Source: Nitrospira sp. (GTDB taxonomy: Bacteria > Nitrospirota > Nitrospiria > Nitrospirales > Nitrospiraceae). From it: a DNA stretch of 9,706 nt. A program made the position numbers and the translations under genes. Below are positions 1-7,194 of this stretch, one piece after another; positions within the stretch are counted from its first letter, which is position 1; every line of letters starts with the position of its first letter. Where the stretch lies: positions 1-9,706 of the forward strand of contig JACOEF010000493.1 in NCBI GenBank assembly GCA_024998705.1, in the 5' to 3' direction. The notes below the pieces were generated by a model. The model saw only the letters and a list, made by a program, of their open reading frames with translations. It did no database searches and was not told where the DNA came from.

Positions 1-1533
1 TCCGCGATACCCCGTATCATGGCATTCAAGGCAACCTTTACCTTCGTAAAACGGTTCGTGCTTATACTGGTCGTAGTCGAGGCCGGATTCTTCGGCCAGC
101 GCCTGATCAAGCACCACTTGGTGTCGGCAAGCCGGACAGATGACCCGAATCAGTCGTTGCGCGAGCACGCACGTCAGGGCAGCCAGAAAGTTGTACGAAT
201 CGATGCCCATCGAGGCAAATCGCCCGATGACATCAAAAACGTTATTCGCATGCACCGTGGTCAACACCAAGTGACCCGTCAGCGCCGACTGAATCGCAAT
301 TTGAGCGGTTTCGGCATCCCGGATTTCGCCGACCATGATCTTGTCCGGATCGTGCCGCAGAATCGATCGTAATCCCCGGGCAAACGTCAGGCCCTTCTTT
401 TCGTTGACCGGAATCTGCACGACTCCCGGCAGCTGGTACTCTACCGGATCTTCAATCGTGATCAGCTTGTCTTCCTGAATGTTCATTTCGCTGATCGCGG
501 CGTACAGTGTCGTGGTCTTTCCGCTGCCGGTCGGGCCGGTCACGAGCACCATGCCATAGGGCCTGGTGATTGCGCGCCGGAACCGCTTGAGATCCTCGGG
601 ATTGAACCCCAGCCGATCCAAGCGCAACGTGGAGACCCCGGTCGTGATCGCCTCACGGTCCAAAATTCTGATCACCACGGACTCGCCGAACACACTGGGC
701 AGAATCGACACCCGGAAGTCCACCGTCTTTCGATCAAGCCGCATGCGGAAACTGCCATCCTGCGGTACCCGCCGTTCGGCAATATCCAGATCGGACATGA
801 CTTTGAGCCGGGACACCAGCGGCGGGTGCAACTTCACGTCGAGTGGGTCCATGGCTGAGACCAGAATGCCGTCCACGCGGAATTTCACCGTTGTGGCACG
901 ATCGGTCGCCTCAATGTGAATATCACTCGCCCGGCGTTGCATGGCGCTCAACATAATGGTATCGAGAAGCTTGACCACCGGGCTCTGATCTTCGCCGAAA
1001 TGATCGACGGTCAGGACTTCCTCGCCTCGCTCATCTTCCTTGACGAGAACCGACCGGTACTCCGCTTCCAATTCACGCAACGCTTGACTGGACCCTTCAC
1101 TTCGCTCCAGCGCGGCTTGAATCGCCGCCCGCGAACTCACGACGTAGTGGAGCGTCCGGTTCAATAGGATTTCCAACTCATCGAGCGCCAGGAGGTTCTG
1201 AGGATCGGCGATCGCAATCGTCAGCGCCCCATTCTCCTCTTTGACCGGCACAAACGGATGCCTCCGCATCAGCTTGACCGAAATGGTGTGATAAAATTCG
1301 GAGTCGACCCGAAACCCCGTCAGCGGGTCGTGTGGAAGGCCATACTGCGCCGCCAACGCCTGTGCGAGCTGCGTCTCGGAAATGGTGCCTTCTTCGATCA
1401 GGGTCTGCCCCAGCGCCGCCATGTTGCCACCCAGGCGAGCCGCCACCTGGTCCACGGTTCGCCTCGGCAAAATCCCTTCGCGGACCAGCACGTCGGCAAG
1501 AGACGGGCGAGTCAAGTGACGTTGCATCAGCAT
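1..1533 (-). CDS. gspE: Type II secretion/type IV pilus assembly ATPase GspE/PilB, 3' end cut by window
   Basis: Cytoplasmic hexameric ATPase that powers pseudopilus or pilus assembly through the platform protein GspF. The window holds the first 511 residues; the C-terminus lies beyond position 1. Residues about 10-150 match the GspE/MshE N-terminal domain (helical, containing LIEEGTISETQLAQAL). The ATPase core follows: SDIHIE at 203-208, Asp box ERRVPQDG at 253-260, Walker A GPTGSGKTT at 333-341, Walker B region DKIMVGE at 397-403, and the His-box TVHAN with H428. A zinc-finger pair, CPAC (C466/C469) and CLEC (C501/C504), is typical of GspE/PilB and absent from PilT retraction ATPases, so this is an assembly motor. 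Start: ATG at 1533 with GAAGGA six bases upstream; an in-frame ATG two codons later is possible. It lies 69 bases after gspF and is likely the same transcript. PilB is the alternative name; the GspF and pseudopilin context favours a GspE-type label. Confidence 0.95.
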   Translation of the reverse strand, partial: MLMQRHLTRPSLADVLVREGILPRRTVDQVAARLGGNMAALGQTLIEEGTISETQLAQALAAQYGLPHDPLTGFRVDSEFYHTISVKLMRRHPFVPVKEENGALTIAIADPQNLLALDELEILLNRTLHYVVSSRAAIQAALERSEGSSQALRELEAEYRSVLVKEDERGEEVLTVDHFGEDQSPVVKLLDTIMLSAMQRRASDIHIEATDRATTVKFRVDGILVSAMDPLDVKLHPPLVSRLKVMSDLDIAERRVPQDGSFRMRLDRKTVDFRVSILPSVFGESVVIRILDREAITTGVSTLRLDRLGFNPEDLKRFRRAITRPYGMVLVTGPTGSGKTTTLYAAISEMNIQEDKLITIEDPVEYQLPGVVQIPVNEKKGLTFARGLRSILRHDPDKIMVGEIRDAETAQIAIQSALTGHLVLTTVHANNVFDVIGRFASMGIDSYNFLAALTCVLAQRLIRVICPACRHQVVLDQALAEESGLDYDQYKHEPFYEGKGCLECHDTGYRG

Positions 1534-1539
1534 ATTCAG

Positions 1540-1545
1540 TCCTTC
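1540..1545 (-). promoter_or_regulatory. Ribosome binding site of gspE
   Basis: On the minus strand this reads GAAGGA, six bases before the ATG at 1533. It supports that start over the ATG two codons further in. Confidence 0.7.
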
Positions 1546-1567
1546 TCAGCCTGACACGGGAACAGCC

Positions 1568-1579
1568 GCCTCATGAGGC
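1568..1579. repeat. 12-bp perfect palindrome in the gspF-gspE gap
   Basis: The gap between gspF and gspE contains GCCTCATGAGGC, a perfect palindrome without a loop. There is no following T-run, so it is not a terminator. It could be a protein-binding site, a weak RNA fold or chance. Confidence 0.3.
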
Positions 1580-1602
1580 CTGCGACCCGCGACGGTGCTG
1601 GA

Positions 1603-2817
1603 TCATTGGATCGTCCCAGCCATTTGAAAAATCGGCAAATACATGATGATCACGATGCCACCGACGAGCAACCCCATGACGAGCAATAACACAGGCTCAA
1701 TCCAGGTGGTCAGCTGGCTGAGCCGTACGTCGAGGTCTCCTTCGTAAAACTCAGCCACATCCCGAAGCATCGGCTCCAGAGAGCCGGTTTCTTCACCCAC
1801 CGATAACATCTCGATCGCCAGCTTCGGCAAAATCTGCGGGCGTTCAATGGCGGCCGCCAGCGTGCTGCCTTCCCGAATCTCACCGACCGCCGACACCAGC
1901 CCTCGCGAGACGAATCGGTTGGATACGGCCCCGCGCGCGATATCAAGCGCTTCCACTAACGGCGTCCCGCCGGCCAACACAGTCGCCAGCGTACGGGTCA
2001 GCTGAATCGTGTGGTGTTCCACCAATATCATCCCGAGAAGCGGCAGCCGCAAGAGCTGCCGATCCACCGACAGTCGACCGGCCGGAGTCTGGTACCATGC
2101 GCGCCCCAACACGCCGGCCACACCGGCGACGATCGCCACAGGAATGAGCTGCGCTTCTCCCACGCTGATCACAGAAATCAGCCATCGCGTGGCCGTCGGA
2201 AGATTCGCCGACGATTCCCCGTACACCGACACGAAGGTCGGCATGACATAACTCAGCAGAAGCCCAACCACCGCAATTCCAACGACCACGAGAAACGCCG
2301 GATAGGCCAAGGCTTTAGAAACCTTCTGGCGAAGCCCGATCATCAGCTTCAGATAGGCGATATACCTCTGCAGCACCTCTGCCAGATTGCCCGACTGCTC
2401 ACCGGCGCGGATCGTCGCCAGATAGAGATCAGAAAAATAGGTGGAGTGCTTGGCCAAGGCCTCGGAGGCCGATGCCCCGCCGCGGATGTCCTGCTTGACC
2501 GCCTTGAGTGCTTCTCGAAAGGATGCGCGTTGGGTACGATCAATCAACAAATCCCACACCCGCAGGATCGGCAGGCCCGCCTTGATCAAGGCCAACAGCT
2601 CTTGATTGAAGACGAGGAAATCCTGAAGCGGGAGTTTCCCCCAGCGAGCTGCCGTAAGCCCGGATGTTCCAAAGCCCGCTCCCCGCCTCGCCAGGCGAAA
2701 GACCAGTAGCCCTTCTGCTTCAAGCTTGGCTCGCACAAGATGCTCATCATCCCCCTCGATGTGGCCTTCAAAGATGGTGCCATCGGCGCGAGCCGCTCTG
2801 TATGCGAAGACAGCCAT
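1603..2817 (-). CDS. gspF: Type II secretion inner-membrane platform protein GspF
   Basis: Polytopic inner-membrane protein that couples the ATPase to pseudopilin extraction from the membrane. It is 404 residues, the usual family length. The N-terminus MAVFAYRA...G and the C-terminus MYLPIFQMAGTIQ are typical of GspF. The two internally repeated T2SF domains are visible, each with the same signature: GEQSGNLAEVLQRY at about 139-152 and GEETGSLEPMLRDV at about 341-354. Membrane segments lie at about 171-193, 221-241 and 372-393. The ATG at 2817 gives the canonical family N-terminus, but no good Shine-Dalgarno sequence precedes it; the 42-base gap after the LysM gene instead carries a motif also found upstream of the secretin gene. 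Translational coupling to the upstream gene is possible. PilC is the type IV pilus counterpart. Confidence 0.95.
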   Translation of the reverse strand: MAVFAYRAARADGTIFEGHIEGDDEHLVRAKLEAEGLLVFRLARRGAGFGTSGLTAARWGKLPLQDFLVFNQELLALIKAGLPILRVWDLLIDRTQRASFREALKAVKQDIRGGASASEALAKHSTYFSDLYLATIRAGEQSGNLAEVLQRYIAYLKLMIGLRQKVSKALAYPAFLVVVGIAVVGLLLSYVMPTFVSVYGESSANLPTATRWLISVISVGEAQLIPVAIVAGVAGVLGRAWYQTPAGRLSVDRQLLRLPLLGMILVEHHTIQLTRTLATVLAGGTPLVEALDIARGAVSNRFVSRGLVSAVGEIREGSTLAAAIERPQILPKLAIEMLSVGEETGSLEPMLRDVAEFYEGDLDVRLSQLTTWIEPVLLLVMGLLVGGIVIIMYLPIFQMAGTIQ

Positions 2818-2820
2818 GGG

Positions 2821-2838
2821 ATTAATCGGTTCGACACA
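2821..2838. repeat. Intergenic motif, copy 1 (before gspF)
   Basis: The plus strand reads attaatcggttcgacaca. A near-identical 17-base copy, differing by loss of one t, lies at 7069-7085 upstream of the secretin gene. The copy here ends three bases before the gspF start codon, where a ribosome binding site would be expected. It includes the 8-base palindrome gattaatc (2820-2827). Confidence 0.45.
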
Positions 2839-2859
2839 GCACGCGGTAACAAATGGTCT

Positions 2860-3675
2860 CTACTGAACGAGTGTATCCCGGGAGACCGACTGTAGAGTCG
2901 CCTGCTGTAGCCGAGGCTCCGGCAACCGGAGCGTTCGTCCAACGACAATGATGTTGTTCTGTAGTCCGTTGATCGCGCGAAGGGCGTTCAGTTGGACCTT
3001 GTGACGACGCGCAATCCTCCACAAGGTGTCCCCCGCCTGAATGACAATGGTTCGAATCGAGGCGGCGGACTGAGCCGAGGCCGGTCTCTCCGAACGTCGT
3101 TGGTCACCGGAAACCAACGCAGCCGGGTGTGCCCCCGCCGCTTCGCCGGTATGGGGGTCGTCACCCGACCGGTCTCGTTCACGATCGAGGGCCGGCCCCA
3201 TGGATTCCGGATCAGCGGCTGGCGACTGCTCCTCGGAAGGCGTTCCGGTCATCGGTAGCCGGATCCGGCCGGACATCGGCTGCTCCATCTGAGCAACCTT
3301 CTCTCGCTCGGAGCGAGCCGAAGCCAACTCTTCCCGCTGCAATTCTATGACTTGACGGGCATCCGCCAGACGTCGCTCAGTCTCTCGCAACATGCCTTGA
3401 AGTTGCGCGCGAGCCACGTGTGCATCCGCCAGGTCCTTCCGCTGTTCCTCAAGCTCAGCGCGTAGTTCGCTCGCTGTGCGCTGCGCTTCGCGGACAGCCG
3501 TTTTAAGAGAATCCGCGGTAATCTGGAGATCGGATGGGAGCACGTCAGGACCGGGGGTCACCCGCGCGCACCCTCCACCAAACGAGAGCGCCAACACCAT
3601 CAGGATCCAGCACCCACGTCGCAAGCCGACGACCGTCAGGCACACGAGACCACCTTGTTGCATCATGGTATTCAT
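2860..3675 (-). CDS. Coiled-coil LysM lipoprotein encoded within the secretion operon
   Basis: No standard T2SS name fits this 271-residue protein. It starts with a basic stretch and hydrophobic segment (about 21-33) ending in a lipobox-like FGGGC, so C36 is the probable lipidation site. Residues about 50-130 are rich in E, R, Q, A and L and should form a long coiled coil. A polar, proline-containing linker follows at about 135-205. Residues about 209-252 form one LysM domain (VIQAGDTLWRIARRHKV, then NALRAINGL, then VGRTLRLPEP), which in this family binds the glycan of peptidoglycan. The likely role, by inference, is anchoring the secretion machine to the cell wall. It starts four bases after the gspG stop. 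The TAAGG of that stop lies only two bases from the ATG at 3675, so the ATG at 3666 or 3663 may be the real start; either keeps the signal sequence. Confidence 0.85.
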   Translation of the reverse strand: MNTMMQQGGLVCLTVVGLRRGCWILMVLALSFGGGCARVTPGPDVLPSDLQITADSLKTAVREAQRTASELRAELEEQRKDLADAHVARAQLQGMLRETERRLADARQVIELQREELASARSEREKVAQMEQPMSGRIRLPMTGTPSEEQSPAADPESMGPALDRERDRSGDDPHTGEAAGAHPAALVSGDQRRSERPASAQSAASIRTIVIQAGDTLWRIARRHKVQLNALRAINGLQNNIIVVGRTLRLPEPRLQQATLQSVSRDTLVQ

Positions 3676-3679
3676 CGCC

Positions 3680-4087
3680 TTACCATTGGTTGTAGGGTAC
3701 TCCGTTGGTTCCGACTAAATCAGACCCGGAAAAGACATCGACCATGCCGCCTTCCCCTTCGTCCACCATTTCCTGCCATGTCGTGGTCGAACCAGTCAAT
3801 GGATCGGTCGGCACCCGCCTCAGATAGCCGGCCGACACCAATGCATCAATGGTCTCAGGGTACTTCCCTTTATCCGCACGATGTTGATCGATGACATCGC
3901 GCAGTGAAAACAAATCCTGGCGCAGGGCACCTTCTTTTGCCTTGATGATGGCCGCGTGGTAGGACGGCACCGCCAGGGTGGCAAGAATCCCGACGATCGT
4001 CACCACGATCATCAATTCGATTATTGTAAATCCTGGCGAGGACGAGGCCGGCCATACGGGCTTACCACTCCCGATATTTCGTACCAT
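3680..4087 (-). CDS. gspG: GspG-like pseudopilin
   Basis: Subunit of the pseudopilus, cleaved and N-methylated by a prepilin peptidase not seen here. With the ATG at 4087 it has 135 residues and a 19-residue leader ending SSSPG, then FTIIELMIVVTIVGILATLAVP: cleavage after G19, F20 at +1, and the conserved Glu (E24) at +5. The globular part contains KGKYPETIDALVSAGYLRRVP, DPLTG and a terminal DVFSGSDLVGTNGVPYNQW, the C-terminal style of GspG-like proteins. An ATG at 4129 would add 14 residues and overlap the upstream gene by 68 bases; the ATG at 4087 overlaps it by 26 and has AGGA eleven bases upstream, so it is preferred but not certain. Its last third resembles that of the preceding pseudopilin. 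It is likely the major pseudopilin. Confidence 0.85.
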   Translation of the reverse strand: MVRNIGSGKPVWPASSSPGFTIIELMIVVTIVGILATLAVPSYHAAIIKAKEGALRQDLFSLRDVIDQHRADKGKYPETIDALVSAGYLRRVPTDPLTGSTTTWQEMVDEGEGGMVDVFSGSDLVGTNGVPYNQW

Positions 4088-4568
4088 CGAGCGCAAGTTC
4101 CTGACTGTGACTCGTAACATCGTAGACATCTTCCCCGCACCAGTCCTTCACACTGGGAGGATCTCGATAACAACGCATACGCCAGTCGGGCGCTCCGCTC
4201 ATGGGGTCCGGAGGGATCGACCGTAAGTAGCGCCTCATCGTCGTCCCACGTACCGTGGCTTGCTCACCGGTCAGTTTGACGCCCAGCAAGATCTCCAGTG
4301 ACTTCGGGTACCCGTAGGGTCCAGTCACCTCTTTACAGCTCAACCGGTTCTTTACACAGGCGGGGCCGGGCAAGGCATCCCCGTCGCGCGCCCACTCCAA
4401 ATGAAATGCGTCGATGGCCGCTCGAATGACCCGGAGGTTCTGCCGCAGTTCGACTTCCTTGCTCCGCTTGGAGGAGACCTTTGTGAACGGGAGTGCCACC
4501 GAGGCAAGGATGGTGAGGATGGTCAGGGTAACGAGCAATTCAAGCAACGTGACGCCGGACTGTTTCAC
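4062..4568 (-). CDS. Second pseudopilin, prepilin-type N-terminal methylation domain, four cysteines
   Basis: A 168-residue pseudopilin with a very short leader, MKQSG, followed by VTLLELLVTLTILTILASVALP. Cleavage is expected after G5; Val rather than Phe stands at +1, and Glu at +5 (E10) is kept. The periplasmic part has four cysteines (C71, C78, C133, C144), enough for two disulfides, and ends DGTKYREW. The block YLRSIPPDPMSG-x3-W and the DV-x-S-x-S stretch mirror the GspG-like neighbour, suggesting paralogy. The start codon is GTG at 4568, overlapping the secretin stop as GTGA, a sign of translational coupling. It could act as a GspH/I-type minor subunit or a second major one; the sequence does not decide, so no symbol is given. 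Confidence 0.85.
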   Translation of the reverse strand: MKQSGVTLLELLVTLTILTILASVALPFTKVSSKRSKEVELRQNLRVIRAAIDAFHLEWARDGDALPGPACVKNRLSCKEVTGPYGYPKSLEILLGVKLTGEQATVRGTTMRRYLRSIPPDPMSGAPDWRMRCYRDPPSVKDWCGEDVYDVTSHSQELALDGTKYREW

Positions 4569-6952
4569 CGCACTCTCACCACTCCCTTGGCTTCACCCGC
4601 GCCCTCCGGACTGTCGACCTCTCCGTGCTTCACCATCCGCATGCGCAGCGGCGAGACGCCCGGAGCCTTGGCGAGGAACGTCAACCGCAGGAGGCGGCCC
4701 TCTTCCTTCGCGGCACTCGTGGAACCAGGCAACCGCAACTCAACGATACCGTCAACAGAGCTCACGGCCACGGCGGCCTTCCCGGCCTCAACACCCACCA
4801 CCTCGCCCATGGTCGCGTCCCGAAACTCTAGGATCTTTGGATCAAATTCTAATGCAAAGGTCTCTCTATTCAGCCCCTGCGCCTGCTTCGCCAGCACATC
4901 CACACGATATTCCTTTCCGGTTTGGACCGTGGCGTCAGCAGGCTGAATCGTCAGCTGCGGGGAAAGTGCTGCCGAGTCCTGACCGGAAACGTCGCCGTTT
5001 GACTTCTTCAGCGAACTCTTCTCAGTGACCACCCCCAGACCACCCGACGCCGGCACGCGCGCCAGCACCTTTTTCGGCTGCGCGGCAAACAAGGGGGATG
5101 TGGAGTACACTGATTCCGTCCCTGACCAGAAGGCCTGCCCCTGCGGGCTCGGAAGACGCAATGAGTTGACGATGTGCGGCGTGATGGTCAAGATCACCTC
5201 TGTCGTCACCCGCTGGGTCTTAAATGAGCTCAACAGATTGCCCAGGAAGGGAATATCGCCGATCCAGGGAATCGTCACCCTGGTCCGACGATCTTCTTCC
5301 TGCAAGAGCCCACCCAGCACAATGGTTTCCCCGTCGCGCACATTCAACATGGTCTCGGCGGAACGATTGCCGAATTTGAACTGCGTGATCGGCGGAGACT
5401 GCTGCAGCAGAACGGTATCGCCCAGCCGAATCACCTCGATCTTCATTTTCAACGCGAGTTCGTTCGCCAGGTGGATATTCGGCTCCACCGTCAGTTTCAC
5501 ACCAGCATCGCGAAACTCGATCGACGTGACAGTCGAGGTCGTCGGCACGGCCCCGGTCGCGGCTTGGCCGGGCAACACGTTGGTCGTCGAGAGCAAGATC
5601 GGCTGTTTGTCGCCGATATTGACTTCCGCTTTCTTGTTATTGAGGACCCGCACCTTCGGCGCGGCCAGGGTCTTGGCATCGGTGATCTGCTTGAAGAAAT
5701 CCAGCTGCACATTCGTCGGGAGCTTGAACAGATAACTGTCTTGTCCCAGGCTCGCCAGGTTGCGATAGGTGAGTTGCTGCCCAATATCTCCCGCAATCGT
5801 GCCGGCAAATCCGGGCGGTATCAATGCTCCGGCCACCTGCTTCGGGTAGGACAAACCATAGGTCTGATCAACAGTCCGATTCACTTCCAGCCCTTCGACA
5901 TCGAACAACACCTCTGAATCTTCACGATCGTTCGCCTGGATGATCTTCTCCGCGAGTTCGACCTTTTCGGGCTGATCACGAATCACGATGGTGTTCAACG
6001 CTTCATTGCCGTGGATATGCTTGACGTCCAACATGGACTTCAGCAGCGCCACCATATCTTTCGCTTTGGCGGACGACAGATAAAAGGTGCGGATCATCAG
6101 GTCCTGGTACTGTTCCTGCTTTTGCTTGGTATTGGTACTGATGATGAACAGGGTCGAACCGGCCTTCTGGGCAAACAGGCTGTTGCTGTTCAAGACCAGC
6201 GCCAACGCCTCGTCGAAAGGCTTGTCTTCCAACGAGATGGTGACAGGATCGTTGCGCACATCCTTGTCGAACACAAAATTAACGTGAGCCGCCTTCCCCA
6301 GCGCCTCCACCACTTCCTTCAGTCCCGCATTGCGAAACTGCAACGTGATCGGCTGCTTCTGTCGGTCGTCACGATCGATCGCGTGTTGCTCTGCGGAAAG
6401 CCTCGCCACACCTTCCAGCGCATCTTTATAGGAGGGATCCAACTCGACGGCCCGCATATAGCCGGTCATGGCTTCGCTCGCACGACCCAACTGCGCAAGA
6501 CGTTCCGCTTCGCGATACCGGTCGCGCGCTTCCTTCAACCGTAAGGCCTCCGTCAGGCCGGACTCATGCTCCTTGCTCGTCGGCTCGATCGTCAGTGCGC
6601 GCTTGAATTCCTCGGCAGCCTGATCGAACTGGCGGTCCTTCAGCAACTGACGACCACGCTCATCATGCGTCGCAGCCGCACGCTCTCGGGCCACGGAATA
6701 TTTGTTCTGCAGGGAGGGCTCGAACGGATCGTCCTTGAGCGCCTGCCGGTAGGCCACCGTGGCTTCTTCCCAGTTGCCCGCTGCCAGATGCTGGTCCCCG
6801 CGTTTGACGTCAGGGGATACGAATGCCCCGCACCCCGCGCTAGCAAATCCCCATACCAGACCGAGGGCCGCCGTGAGCGCCCAACGAGTCCATTGGCATG
6901 CGATTGGAATGTGTTTCGTAGGGATAGGTGAACGCATAGGTCGGATCAACAC
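4565..6952 (-). CDS. gspD: Secretin (GspD/PilQ-type) lipoprotein with N-terminal TPRs and C-terminal cohesin-like domain
   Basis: Outer-membrane gate of the secretion machine, 795 residues. A signal segment (about 22-40) ends in the lipobox SAGC, with C41 as the lipid site. TPR-like helices follow at about 48-185 (AAGNWEEATVAYRQALKDDP, DRQFDQAAEEFKRALTIEP, GRASEAMTGYMRAVELDP). The STN/N0 domain is at about 201-272 and an N1-type domain at about 284-343. The secretin core spans about 346-596, with VxGLEVNRT, a VPTTSTVTSIEFRDAGVKL region, the GETIVLGGL signature (541-549), IPWIGDIPFLGNLL and the closing VILTITPHIV. After a linker, residues about 664-770 resemble a cohesin domain (LTIQPADATVQTGKEYRVDV, FALEFDPKILEF). 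The GTG at 6952 has AGAGG eight bases upstream; the ATG at 6937 is an alternative without a clear ribosome site. It is the first gene of the operon. Confidence 0.93.
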   Translation of the reverse strand: MLIRPMRSPIPTKHIPIACQWTRWALTAALGLVWGFASAGCGAFVSPDVKRGDQHLAAGNWEEATVAYRQALKDDPFEPSLQNKYSVARERAAATHDERGRQLLKDRQFDQAAEEFKRALTIEPTSKEHESGLTEALRLKEARDRYREAERLAQLGRASEAMTGYMRAVELDPSYKDALEGVARLSAEQHAIDRDDRQKQPITLQFRNAGLKEVVEALGKAAHVNFVFDKDVRNDPVTISLEDKPFDEALALVLNSNSLFAQKAGSTLFIISTNTKQKQEQYQDLMIRTFYLSSAKAKDMVALLKSMLDVKHIHGNEALNTIVIRDQPEKVELAEKIIQANDREDSEVLFDVEGLEVNRTVDQTYGLSYPKQVAGALIPPGFAGTIAGDIGQQLTYRNLASLGQDSYLFKLPTNVQLDFFKQITDAKTLAAPKVRVLNNKKAEVNIGDKQPILLSTTNVLPGQAATGAVPTTSTVTSIEFRDAGVKLTVEPNIHLANELALKMKIEVIRLGDTVLLQQSPPITQFKFGNRSAETMLNVRDGETIVLGGLLQEEDRRTRVTIPWIGDIPFLGNLLSSFKTQRVTTEVILTITPHIVNSLRLPSPQGQAFWSGTESVYSTSPLFAAQPKKVLARVPASGGLGVVTEKSSLKKSNGDVSGQDSAALSPQLTIQPADATVQTGKEYRVDVLAKQAQGLNRETFALEFDPKILEFRDATMGEVVGVEAGKAAVAVSSVDGIVELRLPGSTSAAKEEGRLLRLTFLAKAPGVSPLRMRMVKHGEVDSPEGAGEAKGVVRVR

Positions 6953-6960
6953 GATGATAA

Positions 6961-6965
6961 CCTCT
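6961..6965 (-). promoter_or_regulatory. Ribosome binding site supporting the GTG start of the secretin gene
   Basis: The minus strand reads AGAGG followed by eight bases and GTG at 6952. The downstream ATG at 6937 has no comparable site, so the GTG is preferred. Confidence 0.5.
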
Positions 6966-6967
6966 TT

Positions 6968-6996
6968 GGTATATCAAACTGACACACACGCGACAA
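6968..6996 (-). promoter_or_regulatory. Weak sigma-70-like promoter candidate for the secretion operon
   Basis: On the minus strand TTGTCG (6996-6991) is followed by a 17-base spacer and TATACC (6973-6968). Against it, transcription would begin about seven bases on, at or inside the ribosome site of the GTG start, leaving almost no leader. It would fit better if translation began at the ATG at 6937. Confidence 0.2.
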
Positions 6997-7068
6997 TCAG
7001 TTTCTCGCTTTGGACGGTAGGCAGGATTCTTGCGTCGCCTCTCTCTTTCGGCAGATAGGAGACGCAGC

Positions 7069-7085
7069 ATTAATCGGTCGACACA
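7069..7085. repeat. Intergenic motif, copy 2 (upstream of the secretin gene)
   Basis: The plus strand reads attaatcggtcgacaca and matches 2821-2838 apart from one missing t. It lies about 117 bases upstream of the GTG at 6952. Confidence 0.45.
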
Positions 7086-7146
7086 TCAAGGCAGCTGGAG
7101 AACCGACGAGGCTGGACGGTCGGTCCGGCCTCCGGAGAGAAGATCC

Positions 7147-7163
7147 ATCAACAAGGTGTTGAT
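7147..7163. repeat. Perfect 7-bp inverted repeat with 3-base loop
   Basis: The sequence is atcaaca-agg-tgttgat. It lies 54-70 bases after the dehydrogenase stop codon. No T-run follows on the minus strand, so a classical intrinsic terminator is unlikely. It could be an operator or an RNA-stabilising 3' hairpin. Confidence 0.45.
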
Positions 7164-7194
7164 CGAGATTCTGGGGTGGAGGTCAACAATCTCG
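7164..7194. repeat. Second inverted repeat abutting the first
   Basis: The arms cgagatt (7164-7170) and aatctcg (7188-7194) flank a 17-base loop. The element begins exactly where the neighbouring dyad ends. A third tcaaca at 7183-7188 could instead pair with tgttga of the first dyad, so alternative folds are possible. Confidence 0.35.

Noticed and set aside
2011..2709. Long plus-strand open frame (232 codons) opposite gspF
   Set aside because: It lies entirely antisense to a well-supported GspF gene. It is low-complexity in H, R, Q and P, as expected of a GC-rich shadow frame, and has no recognisable domain.
4088..4129. Upstream ATG extension of the GspG-like pseudopilin
   Set aside because: It would give a 33-residue leader and a 68-base overlap with the preceding gene. 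The ATG at 4087 gives a more normal leader, though this is not proven.
5025..5735. Plus-strand open frame (236 codons) opposite the secretin gene
   Set aside because: It is antisense to the conserved secretin core. Its composition is that of a complementary-frame shadow and no ribosome site or family pattern is visible.
7124..7136. tccgg-cct-ccgga inverted repeat as a terminator
   Set aside because: The stem is only five pairs with no T-run on either strand and it does not extend, so it is not called as a feature.
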